From assembly GCF_003399645.1 (NCBI RefSeq), contig NZ_NBXD01000029.1:1-64000 (forward strand): a DNA stretch of 64,000 bases. The letters are read 5' to 3'. Source of the DNA: Subtercola boreus (GTDB lineage: Bacteria; Actinomycetota; Actinomycetes; Actinomycetales; Microbacteriaceae). How positions within the stretch are numbered: the first letter of the stretch is position 1; every line of letters begins with the position of its first letter. Of the stretch, positions 36,551 through 44,294 are shown piece by piece. A program made the position numbers and the translations under genes. Below the pieces are notes generated by a model. It did not search any database, had not been told where the DNA came from, and was given only the letters and a program-made list of their open reading frames with translations.

Positions 36551-38074
36551 ATGCTCCGCGCCCGCGTCACCGTCGATACGCACTCCGTGATCGGCCCCAT
36601 CAATCCGCGCCTGTATGGCTCCTTCATCGAACACCTCGGCCGCGCGGTCTACGACGGAATCTACGAGCCCGGTCACGAGCTCGCCGACGAAGACGGTTTT
36701 AGAAGCGACGTGATCGATCTCGTGAAAGAGCTGGGCGTGACCACGATCCGCTACCCCGGCGGCAATTTCGTCTCGGGGTTCCGCTGGGAAGACAGCGTGG
36801 GTGCGGTCTCATCCCGGCCGCGGCGCCTCGACCTCGCCTGGCACTCCACCGAGACGAACGAGGTGGGGCTCGCCGAGTTCGAACAGTGGCTCACCAAGGT
36901 GGGCAGCGACCTGATGCTCGCGGTCAACCTCGGCACGCGCGGAGTGCAGGAGGCGCTCGACCTGCTCGAGTACGCGAACCTCCGGCAGGGCACCGCCCTC
37001 GCCGAGAAACGCATCGCCGACGGGCATCCGGAGCCCTACGACGTGCAGATGTGGTGCCTCGGCAACGAGATGGACGGGCCGTGGCAGCTCGGCCACCGCT
37101 CGGCCGACGACTACGGAAAACTCGCGGCACAGACCGCCCGGGCCATGCGATCGTTCGACCCGGGGCTCGAACTGGTGGTCTGCGGGTCGTCGAGCGCCTC
37201 GATGCCCACCTTCGGCGAGTGGGAGCGCACGGTGCTCAGCCACACGTACGACGAGGTCGACTACATCTCGTGCCACGCCTACTACGAAGACCGCGGCGAC
37301 CGGGCGGAGTTTCTCGCCTCGGGCGTCGACATGGACCGGTTCATCGAGGCGGTCGTCGCGACGGCAGACCACGTCAAGGCCGTGCGCGGCAGCTCGAAGA
37401 CGATCGACATCTCGTTCGACGAGTGGAACATCTGGTACAACGAGCGGTTCGAGAAGGTCGACAAGATCACCGGCGTCGACAACTGGCCGATCGCCCCGCG
37501 GCTGCTGGAGGACAGCTACACCGTCACCGATGCGGTCGTGTTCGGGAGCCTGCTGATCTCGCTGCTGAAACACGCCGACCGGGTGACCAGCGCCTCCCTG
37601 GCCCAGCTGGTGAACGTGATCGCCCCCATCATGACCGAGCCCGGCGGGCCGGCCTGGCGGCAGACGACCTTCTTCCCGTTCGCCGAGACCTCGGCCAACG
37701 CCCGCGGCCAGGCCCTTCGGGTGAACGTGCAGTGCGACAGCTACGCCACCGCCTCCTACGGAGACGTTCCGCTGGTCGACTCCGTGGCGGCATTCGATGC
37801 GGCGACAGGGCGCGGTGCGGTGTACCTCGTGAACCGGTCGGAGAACGAATCGGTCGAGGTGACGCTCTCCCTCGGGTCGCTGGCCAGTGCCGGGCTCTCG
37901 GCCCAGAGCCTTTGGGCCGATGACTTTTCAGCCGCCAACACGCTCAGCGACCCGTCACGGGTGGGGCTGATCGTGAACGCGACCCTGCGGGTCGAGGGCG
38001 ACGAGGCGACGATCGTGCTGCCGCCGGTCTCGTGGACCCAGATCGCCGTCGCCGCGGTGCCCGCGGAGGCGTGA
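36551..38074 (+). CDS. Alpha-L-arabinofuranosidase, glycoside hydrolase family 51
   Basis: 507 aa, the normal family length. The start MLRARVTVDTHSVIGPINPRLYGSFIEHLGR is the standard GH51 N-terminus. Acid/base Glu173 is in CLGNEMDG and nucleophile Glu291 in FDEWNIWY; RYPGGNFVSGF and NVIAPIMTEPGG are also conserved. A TIM barrel is followed by a C-terminal beta-sandwich. It releases terminal alpha-L-arabinofuranose from arabinan or arabinoxylan oligosaccharides in the cytoplasm. It starts 11 bp after the GH1-like gene and ends the second sugar operon. Confidence 0.95.
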   Translation: MLRARVTVDTHSVIGPINPRLYGSFIEHLGRAVYDGIYEPGHELADEDGFRSDVIDLVKELGVTTIRYPGGNFVSGFRWEDSVGAVSSRPRRLDLAWHSTETNEVGLAEFEQWLTKVGSDLMLAVNLGTRGVQEALDLLEYANLRQGTALAEKRIADGHPEPYDVQMWCLGNEMDGPWQLGHRSADDYGKLAAQTARAMRSFDPGLELVVCGSSSASMPTFGEWERTVLSHTYDEVDYISCHAYYEDRGDRAEFLASGVDMDRFIEAVVATADHVKAVRGSSKTIDISFDEWNIWYNERFEKVDKITGVDNWPIAPRLLEDSYTVTDAVVFGSLLISLLKHADRVTSASLAQLVNVIAPIMTEPGGPAWRQTTFFPFAETSANARGQALRVNVQCDSYATASYGDVPLVDSVAAFDAATGRGAVYLVNRSENESVEVTLSLGSLASAGLSAQSLWADDFSAANTLSDPSRVGLIVNATLRVEGDEATIVLPPVSWTQIAVAAVPAEA

Positions 38075-38088
38075 GGCGGCGGGGTGAT

Positions 38089-38126
38089 GCGGCCGCGTGA
38101 CTCGGCCGGCTGCGTGGCGCGGCCGC
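38089..38126. terminator. GC-rich hairpin after the GH51 gene
   Basis: Perfect 9-bp arms GCGGCCGCG (38089-38097) and CGCGGCCGC (38118-38126), 20-nt loop, between the GH51 gene and the convergent 47-aa ORF. No T tract, so moderate support only. Confidence 0.4.
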
Positions 38127-38130
38127 CGGG

Positions 38131-38274
38131 TCAGGCGGTGGCCGTCTGGGAGGCCTGGGGGTTCTGCGTGTCGATGCACGACTGCGTCACCGAGGAGGAG
38201 TCCTCGAGGCCCCGGTAGCTGACGAACGTGTCGAGCGTCGCGAACCATTCGCGGATGCGGGCAAAGATCTTCAC
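38131..38274 (-). CDS. Hypothetical 47-aa protein
   Basis: A short ORF with a GTG start at 38274 preceded by a strong ribosome site (GAGAGGAGC, about 6 nt away). The product starts MKIFARIREWFATLDTFVSY and ends in a Gln/Thr/Ala/Ser-rich tail with one Cys. The first part could form an amphipathic helix. I do not recognise the family. It lies downstream of the tRNA-Ser gene on the same strand, beyond a terminator, so it probably has its own promoter. Confidence 0.55.
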   Translation of the reverse strand: MKIFARIREWFATLDTFVSYRGLEDSSSVTQSCIDTQNPQASQTATA

Positions 38275-38415
38275 GATCTCGCTCCTCTCTTCACACGGTG
38301 CTGCGGGTCCGTGCGGCCCACACCCACCACTCTATCGAGAAGCGTCCCCCAAATGGGTGACATTTCTGGCCGACCCCCGCAGTGAGCTGTTCCGCCTGGC
38401 CTCCCCGCGAACGCA

Positions 38416-38457
38416 GAAACCCCCTGCCACGCCCGGGGGGCGGTGAGCAGGGGGTCG
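38416..38457 (-). terminator. Rho-independent terminator of tRNA-Ser
   Basis: On the minus strand ACCCCCTG pairs with CAGGGGGT across a GC-rich loop (arms 38448-38455 and 38419-38426), followed by TTTCTG. It lies directly after the tRNA 3' end. Confidence 0.75.
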
Positions 38458-38462
38458 GATTC

Positions 38463-38552
38463 TGGCGGTACCGGTGGGATTTGAACCCACGGTGCTCTTT
38501 CAAGCACACAACTTTTCGAGAGTTGCACCTTCGGCCGCTCGGACACGGTACC
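38463..38552 (-). tRNA. tRNA-Ser(CGA)
   Basis: A 90-nt cloverleaf including an encoded CCA (38463-38465). The acceptor stem is GGTACCG/CGGTACC with discriminator G, the anticodon arm is CAACT-CTCGAAA-AGTTG with anticodon CGA (reads UCG), a long variable arm typical of Ser follows, and the T arm is GTGGG-TTCAAAT-CCCAC. Monocistronic. Confidence 0.95.
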
Positions 38553-38641
38553 GGGGGATACTTTACGGCACCCCCGGGCGCCGCGCCAGTCGATGGCGCC
38601 GGGCACCCCCCGCTCCCCCGGGGTGTCGGCGGGCCCGGGCG

Positions 38642-39712
38642 TCAGCGCTCGGCGGTGGCGCCCTGCTCGCCCCGGCGCTCGGCCTCGGCCCGCGCCTTCT
38701 GCCCGGCGCGCTCCCGCTCAGCGGCGTCGACACGCGAGGCGTCGCCCGAACGCTCCATCGCCTGGGCGTGCTCGGTCTTGCCCTCGGCGATCAGGTCGTC
38801 GTCGCCGCGCGCAACCCCGACCGCTTCCGTGATCCGGCCCTTCACGGCGGCCACGGCATCCGGAATCGACACCGGAGGAAGGGTGTCGGGAATGTCGTCG
38901 GCCGACGTGTCGTAGTGCTGCAACTCGTCGTCGTCGCCGGGCGCCGAGTCGCTGGTGGCCTGTTCGGCGTGCTCGACGCAGAGCAGCGCGACCTCTTCCG
39001 CATGGGCGTGCATCACGGAGTGTGCGGCTCCCGGCATCTCCCAGAGGCGCGAGAGCGGAAGCAGGCGGCCGACCTCCTCGACCCACTCCCGCGGCGCAAC
39101 CGCATCGAATTCACCCCTGATGACAAGCGTGTGGGCCCGGATGTTCGGCAGCGCCTTTTCGATCGGGTACTGCATCATCTCGGGCAGCACGCGTGAGAAC
39201 CACTTGAACCCGCACACCAGGTAGGCGCTCACCGCCAGGAACTTCACCTTGAACGGCTCGTGCCAGGCCGCCTGGAGGAAGCGCAGCGCCTGCCGGGCGA
39301 CCCACCTCTCCCGAGGATTCACGACCGGGCCGATGAGCACCACCGTCGAGATCTCGGGCCGGCGCGACACCAGGTCGCTGACGATCTGCGTGCCCATCGA
39401 GTGCCCCACGATGATCGGATCGTCGAGCTCCAGATCGTCGATCACCCGGCCGACGAGGTCGGCGTACTGGCGGATCGTCATTGCGCTGTCGGGATGTGGC
39501 ACCCCGCCGAAGCCCGGCAGGTCGAGGGCGTGCACCGGCCCGAATTCGTTCAGGTTCGGCGCCAGGCGCTCGAAGTACGTCGACGATACCCCTATGCCGG
39601 GAACGAGCACGAAGGGCCGCACCCCGGTCGTTCCGATCGTGTTGATGCGTGCGTAGGTGTCGCCGCGCTCGGTGTAGACACGGCTCACGTCGACAGCGGT
39701 ACGAGAAGCCAT
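38642..39712 (-). CDS. Alpha/beta-hydrolase with C-terminal CsbD-like domain
   Basis: 356 aa from the ATG at 39712; an ATG at 39721 is also in frame. The N-terminal 260 residues are an alpha/beta-hydrolase: FVLVPGIGVSSTYFERLA, ALDLPGFGG, nucleophile Ser in VGHSMGTQI, acid in RGEFDAVAP and His in PGAAHSVMHAHA. An acidic linker leads to a stretch from about residue 295 (AAVKGRITEAVGVARGDDD, then LIAEGKTEHAQAM) with the KGRxxEAxGxxxGDxxLxAEGKxxQ pattern of CsbD stress proteins, and a charged helical tail rich in Ala, Arg and Glu. CsbD proteins are normally separate small stress-induced proteins, so this is an unusual fusion. Substrate unknown. Confidence 0.8.
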   Translation of the reverse strand: MASRTAVDVSRVYTERGDTYARINTIGTTGVRPFVLVPGIGVSSTYFERLAPNLNEFGPVHALDLPGFGGVPHPDSAMTIRQYADLVGRVIDDLELDDPIIVGHSMGTQIVSDLVSRRPEISTVVLIGPVVNPRERWVARQALRFLQAAWHEPFKVKFLAVSAYLVCGFKWFSRVLPEMMQYPIEKALPNIRAHTLVIRGEFDAVAPREWVEEVGRLLPLSRLWEMPGAAHSVMHAHAEEVALLCVEHAEQATSDSAPGDDDELQHYDTSADDIPDTLPPVSIPDAVAAVKGRITEAVGVARGDDDLIAEGKTEHAQAMERSGDASRVDAAERERAGQKARAEAERRGEQGATAER

Positions 39713-39719
39713 GCCCTCC

Positions 39720-39725
39720 ATCGTA
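39720..39725 (-). promoter_or_regulatory. -10 box for the hydrolase-CsbD gene (leaderless type)
   Basis: TACGAT on the minus strand, 7 nt before the ATG at 39712. Confidence 0.4.
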
Positions 39726-39823
39726 GGCCCGGGCTCTCGTTGACGCGGCTGGCCCCGGCGTGTAACGTCGCTCGGTTGCGCCGGCCCCGGCGCCGGGGCA
39801 GAGCCGACAGCGGCCCGGCCCCT

Positions 39824-40755
39824 CTGCTGCCCGATACCCACCTCGGGCTCGGCGCAACGGTGGGGTCGGTCATCCCCACCCTCGGAGCCGTCATGCCGGC
39901 AGCCGTGGGAGTCGACATCGGCTGCGGAATGATCGCGGTGAAGACGCAGTTCACGGCAACAGACATCGCGGCCCGGGGCGGCGAGCTGCGCGAATTGCGC
40001 GAACAGATCGAACGCGCCATCCCACTCTCGGCAGCGGCAACCACTTCATAGAGGTCTCGCTCGACGAGACCGGTGCGGTGTGGCTGTTCCTGCACTCGGG
40101 CAGCCGGGGAATCGGCAACCGCATCGCGCAGCACCACATCACGGTCGCACAGGCCCTGATGAAGAAGTGGTGGATCGACCTGCCCGACCGTGACCTCGCC
40201 TACCTCGTCGAGGGCACTGACGAGTTCGACCGGTACATCGCCGAGCTGCGCTGGGCCCAGCAGTTCGCCCTGCTCAACCGGGAGGAGATGATGGATCGGG
40301 TCATCCGCCAGCTCTCCGACTTCATGGGCGCGCCCGTTGCCGAGATCGAACGCATCAACTGCCACCACAACTTCACCCAGAAGGAGACGCACTTCGGTAA
40401 GAGCGTCTGGCTCTCCCGGAAGGGAGCCATCTCGGCGCGGAAAGAGCAGCTCGGACTGATCCCCGGATCGATGGGAACCGCGTCGTATGTGGTGTCGGGG
40501 CGCGGAAGCGCGCTTGCGCTCGAGTCGTCTCCGCACGGCGCAGGGCGCACGCACTCCCGCAGCGCGGCCCGGCGTGAGTTCACGCACGAGCAGCTGCGGG
40601 AGGCGATGGTCGGCATCGAGTTCCGCGACACGGCGGCGTTCATCGATGAGATTCCTGCGGCCTACAAGCCGATCGACCAGGTGATGGCCGATGCCGCCGA
40701 CCTCGTCGAGGTACGGCACACGCTGCGCCAGATCCTGAACGTCAAGGGGGACTGA
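39824..40755 (+). pseudogene. rtcB: Decayed RNA ligase RtcB (5' truncation, internal deletion, frameshift)
   Basis: RtcB similarity starts abruptly at LLPDTHLGLGATVGSVIP with no start codon and no trace of the usual first 40 or so residues. It continues through GVDIGCGMIAVKTQF (metal Asp and Cys) to ERAIPLS, then jumps at about 40030 to GSGNHFIEVSLDE in another frame. About 50 codons of the normal protein are missing at the jump, and the first frame ends at TAG 40049-40051. The second frame is intact to the family's true C-terminus (HSGSRGIGN, INCHHNFTQKE, SSPHGAGRTHSRSAARR with the guanylate-binding His, RQILNVKGD). RtcB joins 2',3'-cyclic phosphate or 3'-phosphate RNA ends to 5'-OH ends; this copy cannot make a whole enzyme. 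Confidence 0.9.
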
Positions 40756-40815
40756 GCCGGGCGGGGACTGAGGCGGGGGCGGGTGCGACGAGTTCGCGGC
40801 CGCCCCCGGCAGCAA

Positions 40816-40821
40816 TACTCT
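40816..40821 (+). promoter_or_regulatory. -10 box for the PIG-L deacetylase (leaderless type)
   Basis: TACTCT followed by 6 nt and the ATG at 40828. Confidence 0.45.
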
Positions 40822-40827
40822 GGGTGG

Positions 40828-41631
40828 ATGCTTTTCTTCGAACTCGACGGGCAGCCGGGTGCCGCTGTGCTGCTCCTTCACGCGCACCCCGATGATGAGA
40901 CGCTCGCCACGGGCGGGCTGATGGCCACGCTCGCACGGCGGGGGTATCGCGTCGTGCTCGTCACGGGAACCCGCGGCGAGCGCGGCGAGGTCGTTCCGGG
41001 ACCGCTTAAACACCTCGAAGGAACGGATGATCTGGCCGCCGTCCGCGTGGAGGAACTGCGGCGTGCGATGCTGGCGCTCGGTGTCACCGACCACCGCCTG
41101 CTCGGCGAGGCGAGCGCTCGCGCGGCCGGGCTTGCGCCTCGGACATATTCCGATTCGGGCATGCAGTGGGGTCCGCACGGCTCCGCGATCGCTGCGGATG
41201 ACGCACCCGCCGACGCCCTGAGCCGCGCTCCACTCGAGGAGATCGCGGCCGACGTGCTCGCCGTGGTTCTCGAGGTCGCGCCGCTCGTCATCGTCTCGTA
41301 TGACGAAAGAGGGGGGTACGGGCATCCGGATCATGTCCGCATGCACGACGTGGCCGTCGAGGTCGCCGGCTTCACGGGCATCCCGCTCTACACGATCGTC
41401 GCGGAGTGGGACGGCGGGGCGCCTCTCGAGCGAGACGCCTTTGCGATTCCCCTCGGACCGTACCGAGCACTGAAGTTCGCCGCGTTGCGGGAGCACGCGA
41501 CGCAACTCACCGTCAAGGGTCCCGATGTCGTGCTGTCGGGCGGACAGCGACACACGATCGCCGACGACGAGGTGTTCCGCCTCTACGAACCTCCCGTGCT
41601 GAGGCCAGTCGCCCGGATCACAGCTCGCTGA
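40828..41631 (+). CDS. PIG-L family N-acetylglucosaminyl deacetylase (LmbE/MshB-like)
   Basis: 267 aa. The zinc-binding motif HAHPDDETLATGG (AHPDDE) is near residue 19 and the second zinc His is in GGYGHPDHVRMHD. This is the MshB/Mca/LmbE fold, which hydrolyses N-acetylglucosamine or mycothiol-type amides. The actinobacterial paralogues include MshB (mycothiol synthesis) and Mca (mycothiol conjugate amidase); without alignment I would not choose between these and other PIG-L proteins. A short upstream extension of the frame (to 40783) lacks support. Stands alone. Confidence 0.85.
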   Translation: MLFFELDGQPGAAVLLLHAHPDDETLATGGLMATLARRGYRVVLVTGTRGERGEVVPGPLKHLEGTDDLAAVRVEELRRAMLALGVTDHRLLGEASARAAGLAPRTYSDSGMQWGPHGSAIAADDAPADALSRAPLEEIAADVLAVVLEVAPLVIVSYDERGGYGHPDHVRMHDVAVEVAGFTGIPLYTIVAEWDGGAPLERDAFAIPLGPYRALKFAALREHATQLTVKGPDVVLSGGQRHTIADDEVFRLYEPPVLRPVARITAR

Positions 41632-41659
41632 GCATCCTGCCGGTCCGTAACGGCGAGTG

Positions 41660-41678
41660 TTAGGCTCGCCTTACCAGA
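41660..41678. promoter_or_regulatory. Candidate IdeR/DtxR iron box
   Basis: TTAGGCTCGCCTTACCAGA agrees with the 19-bp DtxR/IdeR consensus (TTAGGTTAGSCTAACCTAA) at about 14 positions, including TTAGG, the central G-C-CT and ACC. It lies 47 bp before the ATG of the putative iron dioxygenase. Confidence 0.55.
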
Positions 41679-41724
41679 CCGGTGGACGCACCTGGTCGCC
41701 GTTTAGAAGGGTTCACTTCTCCCG

Positions 41725-42501
41725 ATGAGCTTCATCACCTCTCCGGCGTTCGCGGAAAAAGGCTACGTCGTGCTCGACGCCTACGACCAGGCGGCCGATC
41801 CGAAAGAGTGGCTCGATCTGGAGTTCGTCGACTGGAAGTCGTCGGGCGATACTCGGTTCGCCCCTCTGGCCAGCGCTTTCGGCGAAATGGAGTGCAACGG
41901 CTTCTGGAACCACACCCCGCCCCGCACCGACAAAGACGGCGTCTGGGTGAGGGCGAACGTGGATGTCGCGCCCATCCTGAAGGCTCGCGCAGAAGAGCCC
42001 GGGGCGAACATCGGCCGCTGCCGAGTGATCGAACTGCAGCCGAACGACTACACGAATGCCATCTACAACCTGCACCAGGATGACAACAACCGTCTCAATC
42101 CCGACGGCACCGGTTGGATCGTGCGCGGCTTCTTCAATCTCTCCGACGACCCCGAGTCCGCCCTGATCCTGCGGTCGGACCGGTTCGACCCCGACACCGA
42201 GGTGCGCATCCCGCTCCCCGCCGGCGCGCAGGTCATCGTCGACACCCAGCGGTTCTGGCACGCGGTGTGGCAGAAGGGCCCCGACCCGCGCTACTGCCTC
42301 ATCACCTCGTGGGAGTCGGGCCCCGAGCTCGACGCCTACATCGAGAAGTACCACGGCACCTCGAACGTCGCGAGCCTGCCCCTAGACCCCGCCGTGATCG
42401 ACGGCGCGCAGGCCGAGGTGCGGCGCCTGCTCGCCGAGCGCTCGGCCCAGCTCGCGACCCAGGGTCGCAAAGACACCGGTCCGCGCGACCCGGAGGCGTA
42501 G
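41725..42501 (+). CDS. Putative Fe(II)/2-oxoglutarate dioxygenase-like protein
   Basis: 258 aa, not recognised by name. It carries a possible HxD...H iron triad: His117 and Asp119 in YNLHQDDNN and His179 in QRFWHAVW, with Arg189 ten residues later (DPRYCLITSW), the usual place for the 2-oxoglutarate-binding Arg. The order and spacing suit a double-stranded beta-helix dioxygenase. The sequence between (WIVRGFFNLSDDPESALILRSD, PLPAGAQVIVDTQ) is beta-rich with the late turn typical of that fold. AGAAGG lies about 13 nt from the ATG, so translation start strength is modest. An iron-box-like sequence in its promoter suggests iron-dependent control. Confidence 0.6.
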   Translation: MSFITSPAFAEKGYVVLDAYDQAADPKEWLDLEFVDWKSSGDTRFAPLASAFGEMECNGFWNHTPPRTDKDGVWVRANVDVAPILKARAEEPGANIGRCRVIELQPNDYTNAIYNLHQDDNNRLNPDGTGWIVRGFFNLSDDPESALILRSDRFDPDTEVRIPLPAGAQVIVDTQRFWHAVWQKGPDPRYCLITSWESGPELDAYIEKYHGTSNVASLPLDPAVIDGAQAEVRRLLAERSAQLATQGRKDTGPRDPEA

Positions 42502-42907
42502 GGCGCGCTGCGCTTGTCTGACCGCTCCTCCACACCTCAGGCCTGAGGCAGCGCACGATACTCGCCCGCCAGCCTGAGCGTCGTGCTGATCTCGCTCAGC
42601 CACGCCGCGAGATCGCTACTGACGAATCCCGAGATGCGCAGTATCGAGGCGTGGGCTTCGGTGAGACTCAGGCGCCGAGAAGTTCCCGCGCTGCTGTCGA
42701 TCTGACCGGGCAGCGATACGCCCCAGAGGACTGGCTCATGGTGTGCCGCGCGGTGCCTGCTGGTTCGGCTGACAGCGTTCGACCGCGTGCCGCTCCCAGA
42801 CCGAGGAGTGAGTTCGCTGGCTCCTCCACACCGGGGATGGGCGCCGAGTTCTGCACAGGGTGCGGGGCCAGCCGGTGGGTGTCGGTGGGCGCGCCTAGGG
42901 TGAAGGC
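42502..42907. other. 406-bp region without a confident gene
   Basis: I see no supported gene. A minus-strand frame ends at 42537; its last 45 residues (RRLSLTEAHASILRISGFVS and on) look protein-like but it has no suitable start codon nearby and its upstream part is low-quality, so it may be a gene remnant. A perfect palindrome CCTCAGGCCTGAGG lies at about 42535-42548. The right end holds the radA promoter. Confidence 0.5.
42896..42901 (+). promoter_or_regulatory. -10 box for radA (leaderless type)
   Basis: TAGGGT followed by 6 nt and the ATG at 42908. GAAGG lies directly before the ATG, too near to act as a normal ribosome site. Confidence 0.45.
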
Positions 42908-44236
42908 ATGCCAACAAAGCCGCTCAGCAATTTCAAGTGCACCGAGTGCGGGTGGAAGACCCCGCGCTGGGCCGGCCGCTGCGGTGAATGCCAGTCGTGG
43001 GGCACGGTCGTGTCGGCCGCCGAGTCGACGGGGCTGCAGGGCCAGGTGCGCGCCGTCAGCGTCGACGAGGCCAGTATCGCCCGCCCCATCACCGAGATCG
43101 AGACCGACGCCGCCATGCACTGGGCGACCGGAATCACGGAGTTCGACCGTGTGCTGGGTGGCGGCCTGGTACCGGGTGTGGCCATCCTCCTCTCCGGCGA
43201 ACCCGGTGTGGGCAAGTCCACTCTGTTGCTCGAGGTCGCGGCCCGCGCCGCACAGGAGCACCTCCGCGTGCTCTACGTCAGCGCAGAGGAGTCCGTCGGA
43301 CAGATCAAGATGCGGGCCGAGAGAACCCGATCGTTGTCTCCCACGCTCATGCTCGCCGCCGAGACCGATCTGGCGACCATACTCGGGCAGATCGATGCGG
43401 TCATGCCGCACCTGGTCATCGTCGACTCCGTGCAGACCGTGAGCAGCTCCCAGATCGAGGGGGCGGCCGGCGGGCCCACGCAGGTGCGGGCCGTCGCGTC
43501 GGCGCTGATCCGCGTCGCGAAGGAGCGGTCACTGCCCGTGCTGCTCGTCGGGCATGTCACGAAAGACGGTTCGATAGCGGGTCCCCGGGTTCTGGAGCAC
43601 CTGGTGGATGTCGTCTGCCAGTTCGAGGGCGACCGCCAGACCTCACTGCGGTTCGTTCGTACGCTGAAGAACCGGTTCGGCCCGACCGACGAGGTCGGTT
43701 GCTTCGAGATGACGGGTGAGGGCATCCGGGAGGTCCCCGACCCGAGCGGGCTGTTCCTCAGCCGTGGGCAGGAGGCGGTCAGCGGCACCTGCGTCACCGT
43801 CGCACTCGAGGGCCGGCGGGCGCTGCCCGTCGAGGTGCAGGCTCTGGTCGTGTCCACCACGGCACCCAACCCACGGCGGGTCACGAATGGGGTCGATGCG
43901 TCACGGGTGTCGATGCTCCTGGCGGTGCTCGAGAGGCGGCTGCAGGTGAAGCTCTCCGACAAAGACGTCTACGTGTCGACCGTGGGCGGGGTCAAGCTCA
44001 CCGAGCCGGCCGCCGACCTCGCCATCGCGCTGGCCATCGCGTCGGCCAACAACGACAGACCGCTCCCCCACGACTTCGTCGCGTTCGGCGAGATCAGTCT
44101 GGCGGGTGAGGTACGCCCGGTGACGTCGAGCGACCTCCGCGCGACGGAGGCCCGGCGCCTCGGGTTCTCGAAGGTGCTCGGGCCGGGGCAGACGGGGATC
44201 AGGTTGGCGTTCCACAAGGCGTTCGAGGCGACGTGA
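42908..44236 (+). CDS. radA: DNA repair protein RadA
   Basis: 442 aa, full length. A four-Cys zinc finger at the N-terminus (Cys11, Cys14, Cys25, Cys28) is followed by a RecA-like ATPase with Walker A GEPGVGKST, the RadA-specific KNRFG motif (LKNRFGPTDEVG) and a C-terminal Lon-like domain (VYVSTVGGVKLTEPAADLAIALAIASA). RadA/Sms helps branch migration and processing of recombination intermediates. Monocistronic; the downstream neighbour is convergent. Confidence 0.97.
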   Translation: MPTKPLSNFKCTECGWKTPRWAGRCGECQSWGTVVSAAESTGLQGQVRAVSVDEASIARPITEIETDAAMHWATGITEFDRVLGGGLVPGVAILLSGEPGVGKSTLLLEVAARAAQEHLRVLYVSAEESVGQIKMRAERTRSLSPTLMLAAETDLATILGQIDAVMPHLVIVDSVQTVSSSQIEGAAGGPTQVRAVASALIRVAKERSLPVLLVGHVTKDGSIAGPRVLEHLVDVVCQFEGDRQTSLRFVRTLKNRFGPTDEVGCFEMTGEGIREVPDPSGLFLSRGQEAVSGTCVTVALEGRRALPVEVQALVVSTTAPNPRRVTNGVDASRVSMLLAVLERRLQVKLSDKDVYVSTVGGVKLTEPAADLAIALAIASANNDRPLPHDFVAFGEISLAGEVRPVTSSDLRATEARRLGFSKVLGPGQTGIRLAFHKAFEAT

Positions 44237-44294
44237 GCGGGGGCGGGTTGCGAGCACGGTGAGCCGCGATCAGGCGCCTGAGACGCGCGCCCGG

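Noticed and set aside
42537-42917. A minus-strand gene of 126 codons before radA
   Set aside because: No start codon lies near the protein-like part, the rest is low-quality, and it overlaps the radA promoter; kept only as a possible remnant.
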